Virus record (IMG/VR): IMGVR_UViG_3300035698_018317
Coordinates: 62,001-126,000 of that record
Length of the DNA stretch: 64,000 nt
Source of the DNA: a virus
Direction: 5' to 3' (one strand)
Below the pieces are notes generated by a model. It searched no databases. It saw nothing but the letters and a program-made list of their open reading frames with translations, and was not told the origin of the DNA. Positions 1-8,310 of the stretch are shown piece after piece; positions within the stretch are counted from its first letter, which is position 1, and each line of letters begins with the position of its first letter. The position numbers and the translations under genes were made by a program.

Positions 1-2
1 TA

Positions 3-587
3 TTCAAAGCATTTAAGGATGATGATGATAATAAGGTTGAACCATTCCCCATTAATGAAGGTTTGGCATTAGTTTATTCTGAATTAAAGAAAAAAGCTTA
101 TACTGGATTGGGAATTAGTTTTGGAGCAGGAATGGTAAATGTTTGTTTTGCAAACAGTGGATTCCCTGTGTTTGAGTTTTCAATAGTAAACTCGGGTGAC
201 TGGATTGATAAGATGGCGGCAAAAGCCACTGGCGAAACATCAACTTTCATTAATAAAGAAAAAGAAAAGCTTGATTTGACGGTTGACTCAGATTCATTAG
301 TTCAACGGGCAATTAAGGCTCAATATGAAATTATGGTTCAAAAGACTGTAACAGAAATAAAAAGAGGATTAGAAGAATCAAATAACAAAGCTAGAAACCC
401 CGGACATCCTATTGATATAGTGATTTCTGGTGGAACTAGTTCCCCCAAGGGTTTTAAAGAATTATTTGCTGATATTGTGGAAAAATCACATCTCCCGATA
501 GACTTAGGAGATATTATCAGGCCAAAAGACCCTCTTTATTCTGTGGCTCGTGGATGTCTATTCGCCGCAGAAATGTCGATGCAATAA
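3..587 (+). CDS. Actin-like ATPase, C-terminal part (gene starts before the window)
   Basis: The reading frame is open to the left edge, so the start lies outside; a TTG at 63 is internal, because the protein-like sequence (EPFPINEGLALVYSEL) runs on upstream of it. A second phosphate-binding segment of the actin/Hsp70 fold (TGLGISFGAGMVNV) and an adenosine-binding loop (IDIVISGGTSSP) are visible, in the order seen in ParM/MreB/FtsA-type actins. Such filaments in phages or plasmids usually segregate or position DNA or virions. Which subfamily this is cannot be decided from the C-terminal half. It is followed by a + strand hypothetical gene that may be its partner. Confidence 0.7.
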   Translation, partial: FKAFKDDDDNKVEPFPINEGLALVYSELKKKAYTGLGISFGAGMVNVCFANSGFPVFEFSIVNSGDWIDKMAAKATGETSTFINKEKEKLDLTVDSDSLVQRAIKAQYEIMVQKTVTEIKRGLEESNNKARNPGHPIDIVISGGTSSPKGFKELFADIVEKSHLPIDLGDIIRPKDPLYSVARGCLFAAEMSMQ

Positions 588-590
588 ACC

Positions 591-607
591 AAAGAAAGAA
601 GGAAAGA
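591..607 (+). promoter_or_regulatory. Duplicated ribosome-binding leader, copy 1
   Basis: The 17-nt purine tract aaagaaagaaggaaaga sits directly before the ATG at 608 and recurs perfectly at 1226-1242 before the ATG at 1247. It contains the AAGGA Shine-Dalgarno core and fixes both starts. Confidence 0.65.
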
Positions 608-1207
608 ATGAATGAAATGAAAGAAAAGCTTCTAGACGAAATAAAAGAAGAGCTTAAAGGTACATTTAAACATCGTTTGTTTGATAAAAAAAATGATAGA
701 GATTTTGAAACAGCATATAAAAACATGTGCGTTGATATGTTAAAAGATATATTAGACAATAACTCTGTGAAAATAAGATGGACTAAAGATGAAAATCTTG
801 AAGAAAAGGAATTGAAAATGGATGAATATAAGCGAGGGTATATATATGACCCAATGAGTGAAGACAAAATATTGAGAGATGACATGCCAGCAAAACTAAC
901 CTATGAAGACGCCCGAGAAAAAGCCACAGTTGACATCAGAAGCGAACATAAAGTGTGCGGAAATAATGATGATGGCTTCTGCGTTGAATCAGTAAGATTA
1001 GCAGGAAACAAAAAACATAAAACTCAAAACTCGTATGTTGATAAAATACACGAACATGTAGAAATACTTAGAAAATTCACCTCTGGAGAAGAAATGTTAA
1101 AAGAGATGTCGTATGTAGTTCGTGGTAAAATGAGTTCAATCATGCAGGAAATGTGCGATAAGATTATAGTAGAAACTAAGAATTTCAAACATTCTTTAAA
1201 TAAGTAA
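608..1207 (+). CDS. Hypothetical charged helical protein
   Basis: I do not recognise the family. The 199-residue product is rich in Lys and Glu, with predicted helices at both ends and a Cys-containing central segment (VCGNNDDGFCVESVRLAG). I place the start at 608 rather than at an upstream in-frame ATG (554), because 608 is directly preceded by a purine-rich Shine-Dalgarno (aaagaaagaaggaaaga, 591-607) and does not overlap the actin-like gene. The same 17-nt leader precedes the next gene. The position behind the actin-like gene makes a filament adaptor possible, but nothing in the sequence proves this. Confidence 0.6.
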   Translation: MNEMKEKLLDEIKEELKGTFKHRLFDKKNDRDFETAYKNMCVDMLKDILDNNSVKIRWTKDENLEEKELKMDEYKRGYIYDPMSEDKILRDDMPAKLTYEDAREKATVDIRSEHKVCGNNDDGFCVESVRLAGNKKHKTQNSYVDKIHEHVEILRKFTSGEEMLKEMSYVVRGKMSSIMQEMCDKIIVETKNFKHSLNK

Positions 1208-1246
1208 AATTCGTAATTCTCAAACAAAGAAAGAAGGAAAGAAAGT

Positions 1247-1477
1247 ATGGAACCCGTAATTCAAAAAGAAGTGTGCGATTTAGGTGCTGGTGCTTATATG
1301 CTTATGCATGGGTACAAAGTAATAGGTCGCAGAGGTCGTTGTATCATTTTTGAAGTAGAGCAAAGTGCAGATGACGAGTTCGAACAGAAGCAACTTGAAT
1401 ATTTATCTAGTGAATTTCACAGATTTGATTCTTGTTTAATGTCGTTGAAGAAGATTAATGAGTACATGCCCAAATAA
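1247..1477 (+). CDS. Hypothetical small protein (76 aa)
   Basis: No family recognised. The product is short and of mixed alpha/beta character, with hydrophobic-basic segments (YMLMHGYKVIGRRGRC) followed by an acidic helix. The start is well defined by the duplicated AAGGA leader at 1226-1242. It lies on the + strand between two hypothetical genes, probably co-transcribed with the actin-like gene. Confidence 0.55.
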   Translation: MEPVIQKEVCDLGAGAYMLMHGYKVIGRRGRCIIFEVEQSADDEFEQKQLEYLSSEFHRFDSCLMSLKKINEYMPK

Positions 1478-1501
1478 TTATTATATGACTATATACCTAT
1501 A

Positions 1502-2485
1502 ATGATACAGCACAACACAATCATAGAAGCGGCAGACCCAGCATTTGAGCAATTAAAAAGCGATGTTGACCGAATTATATCTTCTTTTCAAGACAGACTT
1601 GTTCGTTCAGTAACAAATGTTGTTTCTAATGCGGTACAGTATGCTCGTCAGGAAGGCCCACAGGGACCACAGGGAGCCTCACAAGGGACTTCGCAAGGAG
1701 TATCACAGTCAGGGCATCCTAAATCTCTTCCTTGGTTTAAATATGGAGTACGTGGGTTTTTAAATAAACTCTGGCATGGAGATAGTTCAAGTAATCCAAA
1801 TTACCAAACCGAAGGTATGACGCTTGAATCATATATTCATCTAGAAGAAAAAGTAGATGAAGCCGTAGACATAATTATAGAAGAAATGCTATGCGAAGCA
1901 GGGGTTGCAACAGGTGACCTTCAATCTGGTTGGATGGATGTATTCAAAGATTTCAGAAATGAATTATTTGTAACAATACAAAAACATTTAGCTGGTAAAG
2001 GAACTGTTGCCGCCCCTGATGCTAAAGAGCCACAATCTGAGCCGGAAGTTGAGTCACAACCTGAAACTAACGAACCAGAGGTTGTAGACCCTAAAGACAT
2101 TCCTCCTTCGGATAACGTGCAAGCAGATTCAGTTCGTTGGTGGAACCATGCTGGTAAACAGCATTTTGACAATGAAGAAACGCCAAAAATAGTAAAATTT
2201 TTAGATAGGCATCGTAGACATGAAACCTATAGAAGAATTTTTGCAAAGAAAAGGGACAAAGCGGTGGAAATTATGAAAGAAGCAGGGTTAGACCCAAATA
2301 AACCAGAAGATATTAAATTAGTATGGCCATGGCATTTAGATGTTCCAATAAGAGGGGCGAAAGTTGTAAAAGGTGCCTCGGCTCTTGAATCAGAAGACCA
2401 TAAAACGGCTATGAGAATATTAGAAGGTGCAAAACCAAGTACAATGGCCACCTACTACAAAATGTTATTAGAGTCCAGACGATAA
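1502..2485 (+). CDS. Hypothetical protein with Gly/Gln/Ser collagen-like linker
   Basis: The 327-residue product has a helical N-terminus, a low-complexity linker at about residues 52-70 (repeats of QG, PQGPQG, SQGTSQG), a central helical domain, an acidic Pro/Glu-rich spacer near 175-200 and a basic C-terminal domain. No catalytic motif is visible. N-terminal IIE resembles the (I/L)-x-E cleavage motif of T4-type prohead proteases, so a virion role is possible. There is no Shine-Dalgarno; instead TATATA at 1490-1495 ends six bases before the ATG, one of the leaderless-type starts of this window. It converges with the next gene, overlapping by 18 bp. Confidence 0.55.
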   Translation: MIQHNTIIEAADPAFEQLKSDVDRIISSFQDRLVRSVTNVVSNAVQYARQEGPQGPQGASQGTSQGVSQSGHPKSLPWFKYGVRGFLNKLWHGDSSSNPNYQTEGMTLESYIHLEEKVDEAVDIIIEEMLCEAGVATGDLQSGWMDVFKDFRNELFVTIQKHLAGKGTVAAPDAKEPQSEPEVESQPETNEPEVVDPKDIPPSDNVQADSVRWWNHAGKQHFDNEETPKIVKFLDRHRRHETYRRIFAKKRDKAVEIMKEAGLDPNKPEDIKLVWPWHLDVPIRGAKVVKGASALESEDHKTAMRILEGAKPSTMATYYKMLLESRR

Positions 2486-2863
2486 ACCCTTAGATATATT
2501 ATCTAAATTTTCGACATCAACATATTGACCATCCTTTAAATTAGGGATGGTCTTTATTTTTTCTTTATATTCCGATTTGATACCTTCTATGACCTTGGCA
2601 TCTTCTTTATTTTCTGGGTCTAGTAATTCTTCTTGAGCCAACCCTACCGTATTAGACCACAAGAAAAAAGAAGGTAAACCTGTTGTGGGCTGTGTTGTAT
2701 ACACCCCGCCATCATCTATATCTTCTATGAGTCCAACGAAATACGTATACAAAGGCTTGGGATATGTTGTTGGATTTTCAGCCTTATAATCTCTGTTTAT
2801 AGGAGTTGTAAATATAGTGCATATTTTCCCGAGAAATATTTTTTTAAGTTTATTGATATCCAT
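2468..2863 (-). CDS. Hypothetical phage protein (131 aa)
   Basis: No family recognised. The sequence looks like a compact beta-rich domain (KICTIFTTPINRDY, YTYFVGLIEDID, PSFFLWSNTVGL) with a charged C-terminal helix; the middle resembles a small SH3-like fold, but this is only an impression. The start at 2863 has no Shine-Dalgarno: TATATT (2870-2875) lies exactly six bases upstream. It lies downstream of the primase on the same strand. Confidence 0.5.
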   Translation of the reverse strand: MDINKLKKIFLGKICTIFTTPINRDYKAENPTTYPKPLYTYFVGLIEDIDDGGVYTTQPTTGLPSFFLWSNTVGLAQEELLDPENKEDAKVIEGIKSEYKEKIKTIPNLKDGQYVDVENLDNISKGLSSGL

Positions 2864-2869
2864 AAAATT

Positions 2870-2875
2870 AATATA
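2870..2875 (-). promoter_or_regulatory. -10-like element of a leaderless-type start
   Basis: On the minus strand TATATT is followed by six bases and then the ATG at 2863. No Shine-Dalgarno is present in between, and no convincing -35 was found. Confidence 0.4.
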
Positions 2876-2899
2876 GTTCTAAATTTTTTATAAAGAAAT

Positions 2900-3928
2900 T
2901 CAAATTTCTTGAAGTTCTATTATTAAAGGGTCAAATTCCTCTTCGTATTCTTGAAGATAACGGTTGAGAACATTTGGTCCCAATTTAATCAACATTTCAT
3001 TCCAATCTTTATACTTTGTTGGTGGTTTTACATACTTTATTTTACCTTTGAAGCTCCCCATAGGTATTAAACCACCAATTTTTTTCATCGCATTTATACC
3101 GGCCTTATCGTTATCTAAGGCAATCACATGTTGATATTTTATCATAAAATATAATTGCGAATCATGAATTTCTTTTCCACCTAATGCGACCCCGTTTAAT
3201 CCTGCTGCACAGATAGCCAGTGCATCAAATTCACCTTCAGTAATGTAAATCTTGGCACCATCTTCAGGCCACCCTTTAGGCATATAAACTACGTCTTCTT
3301 TAGCTATCCCAGTTTTTTTATCCGGCCCCATATATTTCATGACATTCTTAGATTTTCCAAGGTATCTTCCATTGAAATATATTAATTTTCCATTTCTATC
3401 ATAATAAGGAATTATGATTCTATTTTTATAATCACCACCGACACATACATAAAACCCATCTATAGGAAGCTTTCTTTCTCTTAGGTGGATTTCTGCCGCA
3501 TTTCTAAAATAATCTCCCTCGGGTAAATCTTGAATGCGATAAGTCATCTCAGGAAAACTTATCTTATCTTCTTCTGGATTAGTTTCCACAATAACTTTGT
3601 GAGTCTTACTTTTACTTCGAGTCATTTCTTCGACTTGTTTTTCCATAGCAGCGAAAGTTAAGTCATATCCTTCCAAAATTTCTAATGCTTCATCAAAAGG
3701 ACAATTATCAACCTTCATAACAAGGGAAACTAGACTTCCTTTATTTCCCGTCTTCCAACAGTGATAAACACCATTGGCTCTCTCTTTCTTTCCGCCCTTA
3801 GTGTTACACCACATCTTGTGCTTATAATCTTCACAAAAAATAGAATTGACTTTGACTTCATCGCCCTTAAGGACAACATCGCCAAATCGACTCTCAACCC
3901 AACTAACAAATTTATCATGATTAATCAT
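2900..3928 (-). CDS. DNA primase, DnaG/TOPRIM type
   Basis: The protein synthesises RNA primers for lagging-strand replication. The N-terminus holds a Cys/His zinc-binding region (FCEDYKHKMWC and GVYHCW, residues about 31-58). The TOPRIM domain follows at about 220-310, with the conserved glutamate in ITEGEFDAL and the metal-binding ALDNDKAG. At 342 residues it is the size of a stand-alone phage primase without fused helicase. It is read from a canonical promoter (TTGGCA, 17 bp, TAGAAT) ending eight bases from the ATG, divergent from the nuclease gene. The helicase partner is not in the window. Confidence 0.88.
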   Translation of the reverse strand: MINHDKFVSWVESRFGDVVLKGDEVKVNSIFCEDYKHKMWCNTKGGKKERANGVYHCWKTGNKGSLVSLVMKVDNCPFDEALEILEGYDLTFAAMEKQVEEMTRSKSKTHKVIVETNPEEDKISFPEMTYRIQDLPEGDYFRNAAEIHLRERKLPIDGFYVCVGGDYKNRIIIPYYDRNGKLIYFNGRYLGKSKNVMKYMGPDKKTGIAKEDVVYMPKGWPEDGAKIYITEGEFDALAICAAGLNGVALGGKEIHDSQLYFMIKYQHVIALDNDKAGINAMKKIGGLIPMGSFKGKIKYVKPPTKYKDWNEMLIKLGPNVLNRYLQEYEEEFDPLIIELQEI

Positions 3929-3936
3929 TGGTAACT

Positions 3937-3965
3937 ATTCTATCATTTTTATTTGATATTGCCAA
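3937..3965 (-). promoter_or_regulatory. Sigma70-like promoter of the primase gene
   Basis: Minus-strand TTGGCA (3965-3960), 17 bp spacer, TAGAAT (3942-3937), then only eight bases to the ATG at 3928. There is no Shine-Dalgarno in the gap, so the transcript would have a 5' end within about two bases of the start codon. Confidence 0.6.
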
Positions 3966-3990
3966 TTATTTTAAAAAATTATTTTTAGTC

Positions 3991-4018
3991 TTGAAATAAA
4001 TGAAAAATATAGTAAAAT
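3991..4018 (+). promoter_or_regulatory. Sigma70-like promoter of the nuclease gene
   Basis: TTGAAA (3991-3996), 16 bp spacer and TAAAAT (4013-4018) are followed by six bases and the ATG at 4025. No Shine-Dalgarno lies between. It forms a divergent pair with the primase promoter. Confidence 0.6.
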
Positions 4019-4024
4019 AAAATA

Positions 4025-4801
4025 ATGAATATAACAGCTATAAGCGTTTCGAGAAAAAGTGTTTGGGACCAATGTACACAACTTTACAAGTATAAGTATC
4101 ATTTAAAAATTCCCCCACCGGGGCCAGAACCATTTTATTTTACATATGGTAAAATTGTTCATAAAATTGCAGAAGAATTTGTTTTAAGAAAAGGAAAAAC
4201 AGCCCTTGGAAAGGTTGCCTTAATGGTGCTTGAAGGAAAAATTCCTATGGACGCATATAATGGAGAATCTTTTTTTGCTCCACCTCTTCCTAAAGCATAC
4301 TCAAAAAGATTACCAGAACATATAGAGTCTATTGCTAAAATAACAAAACAATTAGGGACAAGTGGTATAGTAGAATATGAATTCTTGTATGATTTAGACC
4401 CGCCAAATAAGAAGAATGTAAGAGGGTTTATTGACCGTATTATAAAGAAAGATGATAACTATTTCATATTAGACTATAAAACAAGTAAAAAAGGCATATA
4501 CAGAAAAACCAGAAGTAATATTACATCTGATTTACAATTGAGAGCATATGCCAGAGTCATACAAAGAGAAAAAGATGTGCCTGCAAAGAATATTCATGCT
4601 GGTTTATATTACTTAGAAGGTGCAGATTTAGTTGGAGCAACATTTTCTGATAAATCTCTTAGACAAGCTGAAGAATCTTTGTTGTATACATACAAACAAA
4701 TAGAAAATACCCCAGAAGACAAAGCATGGGGAAATGTTGGTCGTCATTGCAGACGATGTGACTACGTAAAAAGATGTCCTTTTTATAGAATAACTAGCTA
4801 A
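4025..4801 (+). CDS. PD-(D/E)XK nuclease with Cys cluster (Cas4/RecB-like)
   Basis: The 258-residue protein shows the RecB/Cas4 nuclease order: an early cysteine (WDQCTQLYKYKY, about residue 17), the motif GKIVHKIAEEF, the metal-binding core GFIDRI followed by ILDYKTSK (D-x-K), the LQLRAYARVI helix, and a C-terminal cluster HCRRCDYVKRC. One N-terminal plus three C-terminal cysteines match the iron-sulfur clamp of Cas4/AddB nucleases. It probably acts as a DNA exonuclease in recombination or replication. It is divergent from the primase gene and followed by a hypothetical gene on the same strand. Confidence 0.85.
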   Translation: MNITAISVSRKSVWDQCTQLYKYKYHLKIPPPGPEPFYFTYGKIVHKIAEEFVLRKGKTALGKVALMVLEGKIPMDAYNGESFFAPPLPKAYSKRLPEHIESIAKITKQLGTSGIVEYEFLYDLDPPNKKNVRGFIDRIIKKDDNYFILDYKTSKKGIYRKTRSNITSDLQLRAYARVIQREKDVPAKNIHAGLYYLEGADLVGATFSDKSLRQAEESLLYTYKQIENTPEDKAWGNVGRHCRRCDYVKRCPFYRITS

Positions 4802-4812
4802 TAGGTTAAAAT

Positions 4813-5298
4813 ATGCTTACAATAGCAATATCTCATAATATATTCCTTACTAAAGATGAACTTGCCACCCTTTCCATGGGAGAACCCGTAGAAACAATCG
4901 GTGTTAGCCTTCCTGTTTGGTTTTTTCAAGGCAATACGTCCGAACCCGCACACGAAGTGTTTTGCGAGTATAAATTAACAAACATAAAAGAAGATTATCC
5001 CGTTACCATTTTGGCAAAAGGATATAGAATAAATTTGCCTCAAGTTCCTGCTATGTTAAGTAAATTGAAAAAGCCTTCTAAAAGACAATGGGAAGAAATG
5101 ACTATCTCTGAGAAGGAAGATTGGAGGCAGGAAAACCCTGTATCTGTAACGGGGGAGGATTTACTGGACATAGATGAAGTAAATCCTTTTCACTTCAAGA
5201 AATACAATAAAATAAAAGAAGGCGACAGGCGAATGAATTGTATTCACGCTGTAGAAATCAGTACGTTTGAATTGTTGAATAAGTCTCTTACTTTTTAA
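4813..5298 (+). CDS. Hypothetical protein (161 aa)
   Basis: No family recognised. The product has a beta-rich N-terminal half (ETIGVSLPVWFF, EVFCEYKLTNI, YPVTILAKGY) and a helical charged C-terminal half containing a Trp/Glu-rich segment (RQWEEMTISEKEDW). It begins 11 bases after the nuclease gene with a weak AGG ahead of the ATG, so the two are probably one transcript. It converges with a virion-type gene and overlaps its end by four bases. Confidence 0.5.
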   Translation: MLTIAISHNIFLTKDELATLSMGEPVETIGVSLPVWFFQGNTSEPAHEVFCEYKLTNIKEDYPVTILAKGYRINLPQVPAMLSKLKKPSKRQWEEMTISEKEDWRQENPVSVTGEDLLDIDEVNPFHFKKYNKIKEGDRRMNCIHAVEISTFELLNKSLTF

Positions 5299-5813
5299 GG
5301 GATATCAGTTAAAGAAAGGCCCATTTCAAGAAGTATTTGTTCGCCGTCATTTAATGTCACGGTGGAACCTAAAGCCACAGAAGAAATGAGACTGCCTGAA
5401 TCATTTCCTGCGTCGGTAAGGAATAGATTTTTTACTGGTCCCCATGCTCCACCTATCGCAGAAAAGGCAACCACTGGGCTGTCTGCACGATAGTGACCTG
5501 AATTTAAGGCGACAGAAAACTGACTTAATGATGACACATCTTGCCGAACATAACCGTTTGCTGATGGCTCATTTAGCAAATTGCTCATAGTATCACTAAC
5601 GGCTATAGGGTCTCGTGCATCTAAACCAAAATAATAGAAATCTGGGATGTAAATACTATCTTGCCCACCAGCAAACACAGCGTTTAAAATAAACTGTTCT
5701 CCTTCCGCATGAAGGGTGTTATATAGATTAGAACTCTCCCAAAGAACTTCGCCTGTCTTTGACAAATGTTGTATTTTTTTAATTTTAATTAAGCCATGCC
5801 AGTCTTTTTGCAT
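5295..5813 (-). CDS. Putative virion protein of beta-sandwich type
   Basis: The 172-residue sequence has the Gly/Ser/Asn-rich, alternating-strand character of small tail or fibre proteins (FYYFGLDARDP, ALNSGHYRADSPVVAFSAI, ALGSTVTLNDGEQI). The pattern of a conserved aqueous core followed by a short C-terminal strand is common in phage adhesin or baseplate-associated proteins. AGAGGAA precedes the ATG at 5813, and a TATATA (5832-5837) lies further upstream. No catalytic motif is seen. The exact virion location is unknown. Confidence 0.5.
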   Translation of the reverse strand: MQKDWHGLIKIKKIQHLSKTGEVLWESSNLYNTLHAEGEQFILNAVFAGGQDSIYIPDFYYFGLDARDPIAVSDTMSNLLNEPSANGYVRQDVSSLSQFSVALNSGHYRADSPVVAFSAIGGAWGPVKNLFLTDAGNDSGSLISSVALGSTVTLNDGEQILLEMGLSLTDIP

Positions 5814-5844
5814 AATTGATTCCTCTACCAGTATATATCATAGT

Positions 5845-6018
5845 ATGATATCTTTTAGAAAATGGTTAGAATTAGTTGATTCAGGTCCGTTCGAACCCGA
5901 GAACATCGTAGTCACCGCTATGAATGTTGCATCGGGTCCGGGTTCTTCTGAAATTCCTCCTACAAGAAAAAATAAACATTGTATGAAAAAGAAGATGAAG
6001 AAAAAGCAGAAAAAGTAA
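5845..6018 (+). CDS. Small protein with capsid-targeting-like N-terminus (57 aa)
   Basis: The protein begins MISFRKWLELVD, the shared N-terminal motif of this window, and ends in a very basic Lys-rich tail (KKKMKKKQKK). The motif is like the T4 capsid-targeting sequence, and a basic tail would suit a DNA-binding internal head protein; that role is inferred. An in-frame ATG far upstream lies inside the opposite gene and is not used. There is no Shine-Dalgarno; TATATA (5832-5837) ends seven bases before the ATG. Confidence 0.55.
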   Translation: MISFRKWLELVDSGPFEPENIVVTAMNVASGPGSSEIPPTRKNKHCMKKKMKKKQKK

Positions 6019-6243
6019 TTACCACTTATTGTTCTTTTTCTCGTCATCGTCATCATTGTAGATTTCTTCTTCTTCTATTTCATCATCATCACTATACGGC
6101 CATTCTCCATCTCCATTAGGGTAAAATACCCATTTTTCTTCTTCGTTATCTTCAGATTCATTTTCCCAATCATCGTCTAATAATTCATCATCATCGTCCT
6201 GCCACTTTTTATTCTTTTTTAATCGTGGGTCTTCTTGCGTCAT
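6019..6243 (-). CDS. Very acidic small protein (74 aa)
   Basis: About half of the residues are Asp or Glu, in runs such as DDDDELLDDDW and DDDDE, with aromatic residues between (WVFYPNGDGEWPY). No family recognised. Such acidic proteins in phages can be DNA mimics or inhibitors of nucleic-acid-binding host proteins, but nothing here proves it. AAGGAAA precedes the ATG. It lies directly downstream of the metallopeptidase gene (nine bases apart) and probably shares its transcript. Confidence 0.55.
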   Translation of the reverse strand: MTQEDPRLKKNKKWQDDDDELLDDDWENESEDNEEEKWVFYPNGDGEWPYSDDDEIEEEEIYNDDDDEKKNNKW

Positions 6244-6252
6244 ATATTTTCC

Positions 6253-7653
6253 TTAATCAATAAAATTTCTTAATAATTTTCCATTTTTAACTGCCCACAT
6301 TTCTCTACTGCCTACTTTTTTATTTTCCTGTTGTATGCTTATTGCAGAGTCAATGGCAGATTGAATTACTTCTTGTTCATCTACATGTGTTTCTTCAACA
6401 ACTTTCCCTTCTGAGTCAAATTCATATCCTGTATCTATAGGAACTTCAATTTGTGCGTTCAGGAACGGGTTGTCTGAGTTTAATGCGGTTATTGCATAGT
6501 CTGATGGTTTGATTGTTCTTTTGTTGTTTATTCGTAAAAAGCATCTTGGTTTATCTTCAAAAATATCATCTTCTTTTTTGAGACACATCTTTACATCATC
6601 AATAGACTTAGATGAAGATAATCCTATAATGTTTTCACTAAGTATTTTTCGTTCTATAAAAACATCTTTTATTATTTTATCATATCCTTTATCATCTAAT
6701 TTAGAAGCATAAATCATATTTTCTGCAATTGATTTTGTAAATCTTACAGTTTTTGGTGCTTGAGCTACAGCTTTCAATAAATATCGGCAAGTAATATCTT
6801 TTGCTTTATGGAGTATAAGTGCTTTATTTTTTTTATTTTTTGTTTTCATGTCTTCAAAAATACGAACCATAATTTCATACCAAGCACCTGCAAATACTCT
6901 ACCAAAACTATGACACTCATTGGCTAATATTGCGTAAGGAGCTTTTCGAGGTAGCGTTTTAGGTTTAGCATATCCGAAAACATTTGTAACATCACGAAGG
7001 GAATCTAAATTTCCTTTTTGTTTATTAGTGATATTGAATGCTATAGCACCAATTTGTTCTGCGAGTTTAGAAATGACATTACTTTTCATCATATTGCCAT
7101 TAGTTTCTGAAAGGGCTTTGGCAATTACTTCTTCATGTTGCATAATAGAAAGTATTGCAGTGATATCGGCAAATGCTTCGTGAAAAGACCGAATTTCCAT
7201 CGCTGCTTGGTTCCATAAATCAGGTCTTAATAAATCGAGAATAGCATGGCCTAATTCATGAGCCACTATGTCTGCTGAGTCTGATGTATATACTGTTTCT
7301 TTCGTTTCAGGATTCTTTGCATAAAAGAAACGAAGTGCTTTTCTGTTGTAATTTGCATTTAATTGCTGGCCAGCCATAGGATAAATTTTTAAACAGTTGG
7401 TGGCAGACCACTTTTCAAATGGTTTTATATTCACTAACATTTTGTTAAAATAATTCATACAATTCACTAGCGTGATATAACAACTAGAATTATGAAACTC
7501 AGAAGAAGCCATCTTCGTTGGTTTATAATCATACCGTATGTTTAGACACAAATAACTTGGTGAAGTAGGAATTGTTATTTTCTTTAACAAAGATTTATCA
7601 CTCGGGTCATTTAAAAAATAATATGTTTTTTCTTCACTCATAATCTTACTCAT
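6253..7653 (-). CDS. Zinc metallopeptidase with HELGH motif (gluzincin type)
   Basis: The 466-residue protein contains AHELGH at about residues 131-136 and a third-ligand motif FHEAFAD at 157-163, the HExxH plus ExxxD arrangement of thermolysin-like (gluzincin) peptidases. No signal peptide or membrane segment is visible, so it acts in the infected cell or in the virion. The C-terminal 150 residues are of unknown type. It heads a short minus-strand unit with the acidic protein. The start at 7653 lacks an obvious Shine-Dalgarno; an in-frame ATG four codons later is the alternative. Confidence 0.75.
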   Translation of the reverse strand: MSKIMSEEKTYYFLNDPSDKSLLKKITIPTSPSYLCLNIRYDYKPTKMASSEFHNSSCYITLVNCMNYFNKMLVNIKPFEKWSATNCLKIYPMAGQQLNANYNRKALRFFYAKNPETKETVYTSDSADIVAHELGHAILDLLRPDLWNQAAMEIRSFHEAFADITAILSIMQHEEVIAKALSETNGNMMKSNVISKLAEQIGAIAFNITNKQKGNLDSLRDVTNVFGYAKPKTLPRKAPYAILANECHSFGRVFAGAWYEIMVRIFEDMKTKNKKNKALILHKAKDITCRYLLKAVAQAPKTVRFTKSIAENMIYASKLDDKGYDKIIKDVFIERKILSENIIGLSSSKSIDDVKMCLKKEDDIFEDKPRCFLRINNKRTIKPSDYAITALNSDNPFLNAQIEVPIDTGYEFDSEGKVVEETHVDEQEVIQSAIDSAISIQQENKKVGSREMWAVKNGKLLRNFID

Positions 7654-7698
7654 TTAACTTTAGGTATCATCGAGGATATATATTTTTAGTAATTTAAA

Positions 7699-8310
7699 AT
7701 GAACGAAAAAGAAGAGAGAATTAAAGAACAACGAACTTTAGAAGCAGCCCACAAAAATCTAAGTGGATTGGGAGGTAAGTTTGGCATAATCCTGCAAGGG
7801 CTAGGACAGCCTATCATTGCGCAAGGTGGTGGTAGTTTGTATGCGATGATTGAAGACCCTGATGAAATGCACGAAGAGAAAGAACTTGGTGGAACCCCGG
7901 AAGAAATGCAGGGGCAAATACCGTATTTTGACTCTCAAACCGGAGAAGAGCCTTTTGGAGGGGCGTGGAGAAACGATAGAGAATATGTAAAAGAGCCGTA
8001 CAGCGCACACAAGATAGGATATGTGTTTGATGGATTGAGCCGAGGAATTCATGTCGAAATTAAGTATGTGATTGACAACAACGAGCTAACAGTATATCAT
8101 AAGGGCTACTTAGTGTATAGAGAAGTAGCAGGTGACCTATTAGCCTTCGCTCCTAATGACGAATGGGAACAAAAGGTAGATAGATTATTTCAGTCAGCAA
8201 AAAAAACAAGCAATGAGAAAAGTAAGGAATCCCAGAAAGAAAAGGTTGCGAACGCTATGAGAAAAAAAGATAGTTGGTGGCAAACAGTAAAAACTAAATG
8301 GGGTTTATAA
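7699..8310 (+). CDS. Hypothetical virion-associated-type protein (203 aa)
   Basis: No family recognised. The N-terminal half is polar and Gly/Glu-rich; the middle has beta strands ending in a hydrophobic segment (YKGYLVYREVAGDLLAF); the C-terminus is basic and helical (KKTSNEKSKESQKEK). It ends in TAATGA, the last A being the first base of the next gene's ATG, so translation of the pair is coupled. The start has no clear Shine-Dalgarno. Confidence 0.5.
   Translation: MNEKEERIKEQRTLEAAHKNLSGLGGKFGIILQGLGQPIIAQGGGSLYAMIEDPDEMHEEKELGGTPEEMQGQIPYFDSQTGEEPFGGAWRNDREYVKEPYSAHKIGYVFDGLSRGIHVEIKYVIDNNELTVYHKGYLVYREVAGDLLAFAPNDEWEQKVDRLFQSAKKTSNEKSKESQKEKVANAMRKKDSWWQTVKTKWGL

Noticed and set aside
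63-587. TTG at 63 as the true start of the actin-like protein
   Set aside because: The frame upstream is open and reads as actin-like sequence, so the gene begins before the window.
517-885. 122-residue minus-strand frame rich in Ser and Phe
   Set aside because: Shadow of the Lys/Glu-rich gene at 608-1207.
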